A DNA stretch of 64,000 nt from assembly GCF_000521805.1 (NCBI RefSeq), contig NZ_JAMB01000008.1, positions 1-64,000 of the forward strand. Direction: 5' to 3'. This document shows, one piece after another, positions 56,878 through 64,000 of the stretch. A program made the translations under genes and the position numbers. The notes beneath the pieces are model-generated. The model was not told the origin of the DNA, did not search any database, and worked only from the letters and a program-made list of their open reading frames with translations. Source of the DNA: Marinomonas ushuaiensis DSM 15871 (GTDB lineage: Bacteria; Pseudomonadota; Gammaproteobacteria; Pseudomonadales; Marinomonadaceae). How positions within the stretch are numbered: the first letter of the stretch is position 1; every line of letters begins with the position of its first letter.

Positions 56878-57807
56878 TTAAATATTAGTTAACTCACTTG
56901 TATTTACGAGCCGATGAGGCCTAATGATTGTGCCTTTCAACACCCCCAACCCCAGGAATCGCTGCGAAACTTGATCGTAGAGTCTAACTAAGCTGCCATC
57001 ACCAAATGAGGTCAGATTATTCACACTGCGACCAAACAGCATTTCTCTTGTTTCTTCCGAAAGTAATTCCACTCTATTCAAATGCTCAACAGCAGTATCC
57101 ATCGTCATTAAATAAGTGCCTAACTCTGCTTCACCTTGCTCGGCAATGCGTTCAAATTCTTCCAGTGTCAACATACCTTCAGGGGAATAACCTGCCGTAG
57201 AAACTCGATGCAAAGAATGCAAATGAGCACCACAACCAAGCGCTTCGCCTATATCTTCACCTATGGTTCGAATATAAGTGCCTTTGGTACATTGAATATC
57301 TAACGTCAAGGTATCTTCTGTTCTAGAAACCAGCGTTAAATTAGAAATAGTGACATGACGGCGCTTTCTTTCTATAACAATGCCTTGACGAGCATATTCA
57401 TATAAAGGCTTACCTTCATGCTTTAATGCAGAATACATAGGTGGAATCTGCTCTATTTCCCCTCGGAAGCGATCTAATACTGACTCAAGTTCTTCATCAG
57501 TCAGTGTCGGTATTGCTTCATCGGTTAATACATCACCTTCACGGTCACCCGTAGTGGTTCTTTTCCCTAACTGGATACAGGTTATATATCGCTTATCTGC
57601 ATCCAAAAGGAATTGCGAAAACTTGGTTGCTTCACCCAAACACAATGGCAACATACCGGTTGCCAAAGGATCAAGCGCTCCAGTATGTCCTGCTTTTGCC
57701 GCTCGATAGAGTCGACGGACACGCTGAAGTGCTTGGTTTGAGCTTAAACCTATCGGCTTGTTCAGTAGCACGATACCGTCTACTGAACGCCACACTGTCT
57801 TAGCCAT
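56878..57807 (-). CDS. truB: tRNA pseudouridine-55 synthase
   Basis: TruB makes pseudouridine 55 in the T loop of tRNA. The 309-residue protein has the opening GIVLLNKPIGLSSNQALQRVRR, the catalytic Asp46 in HTGALDPLATGMLPLCLGEATKFSQ, and the PPMYSALKHEGKPLYEYARQG segment. A C-terminal TruB domain follows. It starts 9 bp after rbfA. Confidence 0.97.
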   Translation of the reverse strand: MAKTVWRSVDGIVLLNKPIGLSSNQALQRVRRLYRAAKAGHTGALDPLATGMLPLCLGEATKFSQFLLDADKRYITCIQLGKRTTTGDREGDVLTDEAIPTLTDEELESVLDRFRGEIEQIPPMYSALKHEGKPLYEYARQGIVIERKRRHVTISNLTLVSRTEDTLTLDIQCTKGTYIRTIGEDIGEALGCGAHLHSLHRVSTAGYSPEGMLTLEEFERIAEQGEAELGTYLMTMDTAVEHLNRVELLSEETREMLFGRSVNNLTSFGDGSLVRLYDQVSQRFLGLGVLKGTIIRPHRLVNTSELTNI

Positions 57808-57816
57808 ACGAAATAA

Positions 57817-58206
57817 TTACTCGCCTTCGTTACCGTTTTTCGTCTCATCAACACGAATCGCTTCGTCAATCAGAGTCGACATTCGCGAGCCGTTTACAAC
57901 ACTTTGGTCATAATGGAAACGCAAATGTGGCATAACGCGAAGTTTTACTTCTTTTGCCAAACGACCACGCAAGAAACCTTTTGCACTGTCCAGAGCCTCT
58001 TGATTCTCAGCCAATACTTCTGGCTGATCATCTTTGCCTAAAACTGTGTAATAGACGTCTGCATAACCTAGATCTTTTGCTACACGTACTTCATTGACAG
58101 TAACCAACCCTAAACGAGGGTCTTTTACTTCAAACTGGATTAAGGACGCCAACTCCTTTTGGAGTTGGTCACCAATCCGACTAGTACGACTAAATCCGTC
58201 TGCCAT
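57817..58206 (-). CDS. rbfA: 30S ribosome-binding factor A
   Basis: RbfA helps mature the 5' end of 16S rRNA and supports growth in the cold. The 129-residue KH-fold protein has SRTSRIGDQLQKELASLIQFEVKDPRLGLVTVNEVRVAKDLGYADVY (about 5-52) and LRFHYDQSV. It lies between infB (12 bp upstream) and truB. Confidence 0.97.
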   Translation of the reverse strand: MADGFSRTSRIGDQLQKELASLIQFEVKDPRLGLVTVNEVRVAKDLGYADVYYTVLGKDDQPEVLAENQEALDSAKGFLRGRLAKEVKLRVMPHLRFHYDQSVVNGSRMSTLIDEAIRVDETKNGNEGE

Positions 58207-58218
58207 GATTTTGCCCTA

Positions 58219-60762
58219 TTAAAGTGTACGCGCAACTTCGACGGTTTCAAAAACCTCGATCTTATCGCCTACTTTGACATCGTTGTAGTTCTTAACACCG
58301 ATACCACACTCGATACCACGACCCACTTCATTAACCGCATCTTTGAAGCGACGAAGAGACTCAAGTTCACCTTCGTAAATAACAACGTCTTCACGTAGCA
58401 CTCGGATTTGCTTGTTACGATAAACCGTACCCTCAACAACCATACAGCCGGCAATTAAACCAAACTTAGGTGAGTTAAATACGTCACGAACTTCCGCAGT
58501 ACCCTGAATGTCTTCACGCAGATCTGGAGACAACATGCCAGACAAGGCTGATTTCACATCATCGATAATATTGTAGATGATGCTGTAATAACGAAGATCA
58601 ATTGCTTCACGTTCGATAAGTTGTTTTGCAGAAGTATCTGCACGAACATTGAAACCAAAGATAACCGCATCAGAAGCCAAAGCCAACGATGCGTCTGTTT
58701 CCGTAATACCACCAACACCACTAGAGACAATATTCACTTGCACTTCGTCTGTATTTAAATCAATCAATGATTTAATCAAGGCTTCAAGTGAACCACGAAC
58801 ATCGGCCTTTAAAACAACGTTCAAAGTACGTATTTCGTCTTTGCCCATTTCAGAGAATAAGTTCTCTAGTTTAGCGGTATGTTGACGAGCAAAACGTACT
58901 TCACGGTATCTACCTTGACGGAAGTTTGCTACTTCACGAGCCTTACGCTCATTAGCAACAACAATAAATTCTTCACCAGCATCAGGCGTACCATCAAGAC
59001 CAAGAATCTCAACAGGTATAGAAGGACCTGCAGAATCGATTGGCTTACCATTTTCATCAAGTAAAGCACGTACACGACCCATTTGCAGACCCGCTAAAAC
59101 GACGTCGCCTTTTTTCAGCGTACCATTTTGAATAAGCAGAGTCGCAACTGAACCACGACCACGATCAAGGCGGGCTTCAACCACCACGCCTTTCGCTGGA
59201 GAACTTGGAACAGCGGTTAATTCAAGCACTTCAGATTGAAGCAAAACGGCTTCAAGAAGCTCTTCAATACCTTCGCCAGACTTAGCAGAAACCCCGATAA
59301 ATTGAACGTCGCCACCCCATTCTTCAGGAACGACTTCTTGCGCGACCAATTCATTTTTAACACGATCTATATCAGCGCCTTCTTTGTCGATCTTAGTGAT
59401 TGCAACAACCATTGGAACACCAGCTGCACGAGCATGCTGAATCGCTTCAATTGTTTGAGGCATAACACCATCATCAGCGGCACACACTAGAATAACGATA
59501 TCCGTTGCTTTCGCACCACGAGCACGCATAGAAGTAAATGCAGCATGTCCAGGTGTATCCAAGAAACTAACCATGCCATGAGGTGTTTCAACGTGGTATG
59601 CACCAATGTGCTGTGTAATACCACCAGATTCACCTGCAGCAACACGTGTTGTACGAATATAATCAAGCAATGACGTTTTACCGTGATCAACGTGACCCAT
59701 TACAGTAACAACCGGTGCACGTTTTATCGCTTCGCCTTCGTAGTCGATGGCTTCGATCATGTCATTTTCAACGGCATTTTCATCGATAAAAGTAACGGTA
59801 TGACCCATTTCTTCAACAACAAGAATAGCGGTATCACGGTCAATTGTTTCATTGATGGTCGCCATAGCACCCATTTTAAACATAACCTTAATAACAGCCG
59901 CGCCTTTTACTGACATTTTCTCAGCAAGTTCAGCAACAGTGATACTTTCTGGCAAGGCCACTTCATGCACAATTTTAGCCGTTGGCTTTTGGAAACCATG
60001 TTCTTGTTTAGAAGCTGACTTCTTGTTCTTACGGCCTAATTTACCGCGACGCTGATCATCATCACCATTCAAATTAACACGTGATCCGCGTTTATTTTCT
60101 GGCGCTCGACCGCGAGGCTTATCTTTGTCCTTGTTGTTGTCATTATCATGACGAGCTGGACCTTTTTTGCCTTTTGGCGCTGCAGCGGGTTTCTTGTTTT
60201 CCACTGCTGGCTGAGGTTTTTTCGCTGCTTTTGGCTGCTTAGGTGATTCCACGGGTTCTACCGCTCCTGTATCGGAAACTTTCTGCTCCGTTTCATTTAC
60301 TGCGCCAACGCCTACCACGGAGCTTGCTGCTACCGCTTCTTGACGCGCTTTTTCTTCAGCCGCTGCTTTTTCTTTTGCTGCTTTTTCTTGCTCTAGTTTA
60401 CGCTCAGCTTCTAAACGAACTTCTTCTGCAAGACGTTTCTCTTCTTGTTTCTGAGCTTCTTCATCAGCGTCGTCACGTTTTACATAGGTACGCTTTTTCT
60501 TCACTGCAACATTGACCGCTTTACCGCCATCGCTACGAGACAAAGTACTTGTCGTCTTACGTTGTAGAGTAATACGCTGGCTGTTATCGCCTTCTTCACC
60601 GTGTTGACGTTTCAAAAAACTCAACAAGGTTTGCTTTTCAACTTCAGAGACTTCTTGGCTTGCACTCGTTTGAGGTAGGCCAGCGTCTTTCATCTGAGTT
60701 AGTAGCTTATCGACTGGTGTATTCACCAACTCGGATAGTATCTTTACGGTTTGAACTGTCAT
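58219..60762 (-). CDS. infB: Translation initiation factor IF-2
   Basis: IF-2 brings fMet-tRNA to the 30S subunit and drives subunit joining with GTP. The 847-residue protein has an N-terminal IF2 domain (about 1-50), a highly charged Lys/Glu/Ala linker (about 95-255), a second IF2_N module (about 272-322), then the GTPase with G1 GHVDHGKT (356-363), G3 DTPGH (402-406) and G4 TKID (456-459; the usual Asn is Thr), and domains II to IV. It lies between nusA and rbfA. Internal starts giving shorter isoforms, known in E. coli, were not examined. Confidence 0.98.
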   Translation of the reverse strand: MTVQTVKILSELVNTPVDKLLTQMKDAGLPQTSASQEVSEVEKQTLLSFLKRQHGEEGDNSQRITLQRKTTSTLSRSDGGKAVNVAVKKKRTYVKRDDADEEAQKQEEKRLAEEVRLEAERKLEQEKAAKEKAAAEEKARQEAVAASSVVGVGAVNETEQKVSDTGAVEPVESPKQPKAAKKPQPAVENKKPAAAPKGKKGPARHDNDNNKDKDKPRGRAPENKRGSRVNLNGDDDQRRGKLGRKNKKSASKQEHGFQKPTAKIVHEVALPESITVAELAEKMSVKGAAVIKVMFKMGAMATINETIDRDTAILVVEEMGHTVTFIDENAVENDMIEAIDYEGEAIKRAPVVTVMGHVDHGKTSLLDYIRTTRVAAGESGGITQHIGAYHVETPHGMVSFLDTPGHAAFTSMRARGAKATDIVILVCAADDGVMPQTIEAIQHARAAGVPMVVAITKIDKEGADIDRVKNELVAQEVVPEEWGGDVQFIGVSAKSGEGIEELLEAVLLQSEVLELTAVPSSPAKGVVVEARLDRGRGSVATLLIQNGTLKKGDVVLAGLQMGRVRALLDENGKPIDSAGPSIPVEILGLDGTPDAGEEFIVVANERKAREVANFRQGRYREVRFARQHTAKLENLFSEMGKDEIRTLNVVLKADVRGSLEALIKSLIDLNTDEVQVNIVSSGVGGITETDASLALASDAVIFGFNVRADTSAKQLIEREAIDLRYYSIIYNIIDDVKSALSGMLSPDLREDIQGTAEVRDVFNSPKFGLIAGCMVVEGTVYRNKQIRVLREDVVIYEGELESLRRFKDAVNEVGRGIECGIGVKNYNDVKVGDKIEVFETVEVARTL

Positions 60763-60788
60763 TAAGTTCCCCCTTATGTACTCAGATT

Positions 60789-62279
60789 TTATTCAGATTC
60801 AGCAAACCAAGGTGCGCGAGCAGTCAAAATAAGACTTCCAGCACGCTCTTCAGTCATACCTTCAACTTCAAGCAATTCATCAACTGACTGTTCAGCCAAA
60901 TCTTCCATAGTAATCACGCCAATAGACGCAAGCACTAAAGCGAGATGGTTATCCATTCCTTCCATTGCCAATAAATCGGCAGCTGGCTTAGCACCATCTA
61001 ATTGCTCTTCAGCTTGAAGCGCTTTATTCAACAAAGCTTCTTTTGCTCGTGAACGTAGCTCGTTTACTAAATCCTCATCAAATCCGTCGATGTCTAACAT
61101 TTCTTCCATTGGGACATAAGCCACTTCTTCTAAAGAAGTGAATCCCTCATCAACCATTTGAATGGCCAAATCATCATCTATATCTAAACCAGTAACAAAA
61201 ACATCAATCAGTTTTTGTGATTCTTCTTGCTGCTTCGCTTCAGCATCTTCACTGGTCATCACATTTAAAGACCAACCTGTTAACGTAGAAGCAAGACGAA
61301 CATTTTGTCCATTACGGCCGATTGCCTGAGCCAAATTATCACTCTTAACAGCAACATCCATAGAGTGAGCATCTTCGTCAATAACGATAGAATCGACTTC
61401 GGCAGGAGACATAGCATTGATGACTAATTGTGCAGGGTTATCATCCCAAAGCACGATATCAACACGCTCACCATTCATTTCATTAGAAACAGCTTGAACT
61501 CGCGCACCACGCATACCAACACACGCACCGATAGGATCAATACGACGGTCGTTTGTTTTCACTGCGATTTTTGCACGTAAACCTGGGTCACGTGCAGCAC
61601 TGCGAATTTCGATAACTTCTTCAGAAATCTCTGGCACTTCAAGACGGAAGAGCTCAATCATAAATTCTGGCACATTACGTGAAAGAATTAATTGCGCACC
61701 ACGACTGTCTTCACGAATTTCAAGCAATAAAGCACGAATTCGATCATTCATGCGGAAGCTTTCACGAGAAATTAACTGGTCTTTAGGAAGAGAAGCTTCT
61801 GCATTCTCACCAAGATCAACAATCAAACTATCACGCGTTACTTTCTTCACTTGCCCATGAACAAGTCTGCCTACTTTCTCAGCGTAAAGCGCGACCATTT
61901 TAGCACGCTCAGCTTCACGTACTTTTTGCACGATAACTTGTTTTGCAGTTTGTGCAGCAATACGGCCAAAGATTTCAGACTCGACTTCTTCTTCGTAAAT
62001 TTCGCCAATTCCAACACCAAGGTCTTGCTCTTCAGAATCATCTATTGTTAATTCTGATGCAGGAGAAGAATAATCTTCATCCGCAACAATATTCCACTGA
62101 CGGTAGGTTATGTAGTCGCCTGTACGCTGATCGATAGAAACGCGGATTAATGCGTCTTCTTCAAAACGGCGTTTGGCAGCACTCGCTAAAGCAATTTCAA
62201 CAGCTTCGAAAATAACTTGTTTCGGAACATCTTTTTCGTTAGAAACTGCTTCCACTACCAAAAGAATTTCTTTGCTCAT
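60789..62279 (-). CDS. nusA: Transcription termination/antitermination protein NusA
   Basis: NusA binds RNA polymerase and governs pausing, termination and antitermination. The 496-residue protein has the N-terminal polymerase-binding domain, an S1 domain (about 135-200; [30 protein letters not shown]), two KH domains ([19 protein letters not shown] and [13 protein letters not shown]) and two acidic C-terminal repeats, the form found in gammaproteobacteria. It lies between rimP and infB. Confidence 0.98.
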   Translation of the reverse strand: MSKEILLVVEAVSNEKDVPKQVIFEAVEIALASAAKRRFEEDALIRVSIDQRTGDYITYRQWNIVADEDYSSPASELTIDDSEEQDLGVGIGEIYEEEVESEIFGRIAAQTAKQVIVQKVREAERAKMVALYAEKVGRLVHGQVKKVTRDSLIVDLGENAEASLPKDQLISRESFRMNDRIRALLLEIREDSRGAQLILSRNVPEFMIELFRLEVPEISEEVIEIRSAARDPGLRAKIAVKTNDRRIDPIGACVGMRGARVQAVSNEMNGERVDIVLWDDNPAQLVINAMSPAEVDSIVIDEDAHSMDVAVKSDNLAQAIGRNGQNVRLASTLTGWSLNVMTSEDAEAKQQEESQKLIDVFVTGLDIDDDLAIQMVDEGFTSLEEVAYVPMEEMLDIDGFDEDLVNELRSRAKEALLNKALQAEEQLDGAKPAADLLAMEGMDNHLALVLASIGVITMEDLAEQSVDELLEVEGMTEERAGSLILTARAPWFAESE

Positions 62280-62307
62280 CCTTTTAGCCTCTCTTCAAGG
62301 TTAATTT

Positions 62308-62769
62308 TTAAAATTGTGGAACAACATTTGCCTTATCGATCAAATCGATTGGCAATAAGTATTCTTCTTGATCGACACGAATAACAATATCTTCGCCTTC
62401 GATCCCCATGAGTTGCCCTTTAAATTTACGACGACCATCAAAAGGCACGCGCAAACGTAAAGTAACAATAGAACCGATATATGCCTGATATTGAGCTAAA
62501 CTAAATAAAGGTCGATCTAAACCCGGCGATGAAACTTCTAGGTTGTATTCCCCTGTAATTGGGTCTTCTACATCTAAAATAGAACTAATTTGACGACTGA
62601 CTCGGGCGCAATCTTCTACATCAATCCCTTTTTCAGCATCTGTTTCAATAAACACGCGAAGCACAGAATCCTTACCTAAAGATAAATACTCCATCCCCCA
62701 AAACTCAAAGCCCAAACCTTCAACGACTGGGCGAATAAGCTCTTCTAAAATTGTATATTTTGCTGACAA
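62308..62769 (-). CDS. rimP: Ribosome maturation factor RimP
   Basis: RimP is needed for 30S subunit maturation. From a TTG start at 62769 the 153-residue protein opens SAKYTILEELIRPVVEGLGFEFWGMEY and has FIETDAEKGIDVEDCARVSRQIS and YNLEVSSPGLDRPLF. I chose TTG because GGAG lies 7 nt upstream and the product then has the family length of about 150; the longer frame adds 14 basic residues with no family similarity. It heads rimP-nusA-infB. Confidence 0.95.
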   Translation of the reverse strand: MSAKYTILEELIRPVVEGLGFEFWGMEYLSLGKDSVLRVFIETDAEKGIDVEDCARVSRQISSILDVEDPITGEYNLEVSSPGLDRPLFSLAQYQAYIGSIVTLRLRVPFDGRRKFKGQLMGIEGEDIVIRVDQEEYLLPIDLIDKANVVPQF

Positions 62770-62808
62770 TCGTTTTCTCCGAAAATCATTTTTTGTAAAA
62801 CGCAGAAA

Positions 62809-62832
62809 CAAAAAACGGGCTCAAGGCCCATT
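62809..62832 (-). terminator. Weak terminator-like hairpin in the rimP leader
   Basis: GGGC and GCCC pair around a 5-nt loop; on the minus strand the hairpin runs into GTTTTTTG. The stem is short, so a partial attenuator is more likely than a full stop. It lies about 50 bp ahead of the rimP start codon. Confidence 0.45.
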
Positions 62833-62861
62833 TACATTTATAAACAGTAACAGTGTAGATA

Positions 62862-62884
62862 ACAAAAAACCCCATATAGGGGTT
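62862..62884 (-). terminator. Intrinsic terminator between tRNA-Leu and rimP
   Basis: AACCCC (62868-62873) and GGGGTT (62879-62884) form a stem around ATATA; on the minus strand a T-run follows. It lies about 210 bp beyond the tRNA-Leu 3' end. In E. coli the equivalent leader of the nusA operon also contains terminators. Confidence 0.75.
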
Positions 62885-63096
62885 CTCAGTACTCAACTCA
62901 ATTAACACTGAGAGAGCATCCTTCCGCGAAGAAGGTTGTCAATCCTGACACTTAATACCAAGAACAAACTGGTGCGGATACCTAAAAAGGAAAACCATGA
63001 GAAAAGCATCTAAAAAGAGACTTAAAACTCGACAAACCAGATTGCTCTGCATCAATAACGCGACATCATACACAAGATACAACATCAATTCAAGAT

Positions 63097-63182
63097 TGGT
63101 GCGGATGGGGGGACTCGAACCCCCACGAGCAAAGCTCACCACCCCCTCAAGGTGGCGCGTCTACCAATTCCGCCACATCCGC
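63097..63182 (-). tRNA. tRNA-Leu (anticodon GAG)
   Basis: On the minus strand the acceptor GCGGATG pairs with CATCCGC, the D arm contains GGTAGAC, and the anticodon stem CCACC/GGTGG holds loop TTGAGGG (anticodon GAG). A long variable arm (GAGC TTT GCTC), the T arm GGGGG TTCGAGT CCCCC, discriminator A and an encoded CCA (63097-63099 on the plus strand as TGG) complete a class II tRNA. It lies between secG and rimP, a conserved position in gammaproteobacteria. Confidence 0.97.
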
Positions 63183-63265
63183 AATTTTTCTTTCTAAAAC
63201 ACAACAACATTTAATACAAATTTTGGTGTACTCAATTTAGCAACACACCATCAATTTGACATATT

Positions 63266-63616
63266 TTATTCCGTTACAGGAAGGTCCGATGTTGTTTTTT
63301 GTACACCTAGCTCTGGCAACTCAACAGATCCATCAACTTGAGGCGCTGAAGGAACAAAATCATGCACACCAGAAATACCTTTAGCTTGTTCACTCGCAAA
63401 GAAAGCCAAACCAAAACTAGTCAAAAAGAATACCAATGCAAAAACTGCGGTCATTCTTCCAAAAAAACTACTATTACCCTGACTTCCAAATACAGTCTGA
63501 GATGCGCCGCCACCAAAAGCAGCACCAGCATCAGCACCTTTACCTTGCTGCAATAAAACCAACGCAATAATTAATATTGCCGCCAGTACATGCACAACCA
63601 AAATAAGTGTTTCCAT
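63266..63616 (-). CDS. secG: Preprotein translocase subunit SecG
   Basis: SecG assists SecYE in protein export. The 116-residue protein has two membrane helices (about 3-23 and 53-73) around the conserved loop QQGKGADAGAAFGGGASQTVFGSQGN, and a polar C-terminal tail longer than needed. It starts 3 bp after tpiA and precedes tRNA-Leu, the usual arrangement. Confidence 0.96.
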   Translation of the reverse strand: METLILVVHVLAAILIIALVLLQQGKGADAGAAFGGGASQTVFGSQGNSSFFGRMTAVFALVFFLTSFGLAFFASEQAKGISGVHDFVPSAPQVDGSVELPELGVQKTTSDLPVTE

Positions 63617-63619
63617 TAA

Positions 63620-64000
63620 TTAACCTGCCGCCTTTATTATTGCTATAAATTCTTCTGCATCAAGCGATGCACCACCAACAAGAGCACCATCTACATCAGG
63701 CATTTGAAACAAAGCCGAGCTGGTTGATGCTTTAACACTTCCACCATATAAAATCTGAACTTTTTGAGAAACAGACTCAGATGATTTAGCCAAAAAAGCT
63801 CTGATAGATTCATGTACTTCTTGAGCCTGTTCAGCACTTGCCGACAGACCAGTACCTATTGCCCAAACAGGCTCATAAGCAACAACCATTTTTTCAAACG
63901 ACTCGATACCCACTAAAGCAATAACCGCTTGAAGCTGGCGCTCACAAACTGCAAGAGTTTGATTCGATTGACGCTCTTCCAACGTTTCACCAATACACAA
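63620..64000 (-). CDS. tpiA: Triose-phosphate isomerase, C-terminal part
   Basis: TpiA interconverts dihydroxyacetone phosphate and glyceraldehyde 3-phosphate. The gene is cut by the right edge of the window; 126 C-terminal residues are present. They include CIGETLEER, the catalytic Glu in VVAYEPVWAIGTG, the phosphate loop YGGSV and the closing DGALVGGASLDAEEF. The first visible codon is a Leu codon inside the gene, not a start. Confidence 0.97.
   Translation of the reverse strand: MCIGETLEERQSNQTLAVCERQLQAVIALVGIESFEKMVVAYEPVWAIGTGLSASAEQAQEVHESIRAFLAKSSESVSQKVQILYGGSVKASTSSALFQMPDVDGALVGGASLDAEEFIAIIKAAG

Noticed and set aside
58219-60762. TKID in place of NKID in the IF-2 G4 motif as a defect
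   Set aside because: Thr at this position is tolerated in other P-loop GTPases and the rest of the protein is intact, so I do not count it as unusual.
62997-63197. Small plus-strand protein with GGLEPPRAKLTTPSRW
   Set aside because: This is the antisense translation of tRNA-Leu, a known artefact.

Overview
The window is a 64 kb piece of chromosome from a polarly or laterally flagellated gammaproteobacterium. Gene order (flgBCDE / flgFGHIJKL, flgA-flgM-flgN, lptD-surA-pdxA-rsmA-apaG-apaH, rpsU-yqeY-dnaG-rpoD, tpiA-secG-tRNA-Leu-rimP-nusA-infB-rbfA-truB-rpsO-pnp), modest GC content and a HexR-type operator ahead of glk-zwf-eda together suggest a marine Oceanospirillales member such as Marinomonas. 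That placement is inference from synteny; no database comparison was possible.

Region by region. 1-1.3 kb: tandem array of a 293-bp unit (four full copies and a decaying fifth) that probably continues past the left edge. 1.8-19.96 kb: flagellar and chemotaxis block. On the minus strand are fliC, a degenerate HD-GYP protein, flgL, flgK, flgJ, flgI, flgH, flgG, flgF, flgE, flgD, flgC, flgB, cheR and cheV; on the plus strand are flgA, flgM and flgN. A sigma-54-type promoter lies ahead of flgB, and sigma-28-type promoters lie ahead of fliC (two in tandem) and flgM. An intrinsic terminator separates flgBCDE from flgF-L. 20.05 kb: tRNA-Arg(CCT). 20.3-30.5 kb: aguA, an OsmC-like gene, trpGDC, mgtE, an MscS channel, gph-rpe, a DUF3530-type protein and djlA. 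30.7-40.0 kb: envelope and RNA-modification operon lptD to cca, facing folB-tsaD. 40.1-47 kb: macromolecular-synthesis operon, then a PIN-PhoH ATPase. 47-50.3 kb: glk-zwf-eda. 50.3-54.1 kb: a GAF-like/GGDEF protein, an orphan 107-aa gene, a DUF3080-type lipoprotein, a hotdog thioesterase and an LPP20-type lipoprotein. 54.2-64 kb: translation and RNA-decay cluster from pnp back to tpiA, which is cut by the right edge.

How the parts work together. The flagellar promoters suggest the usual hierarchy: sigma-54 drives rod and hook genes, then sigma-28, held back by FlgM, drives late genes. The same sigma-28-type motif stands directly ahead of the unrecognised 107-aa gene at 51.6 kb, about 32 kb away from the flagellar block, making it a candidate late flagellar or motility gene. 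Two c-di-GMP-type proteins (HD-GYP and GGDEF) are present. The glk-zwf-eda operon supplies glucose entry into the Entner-Doudoroff route; edd and pgl are not in this window.

Most of the window is ordinary core genome. The observations most worth following are the orphan gene with a sigma-28-like promoter, the 293-bp array, the HD-GYP protein that has lost its His of the HD pair, and the internal duplication in the hook protein. No phage, transposase, CRISPR array or defence island was seen.
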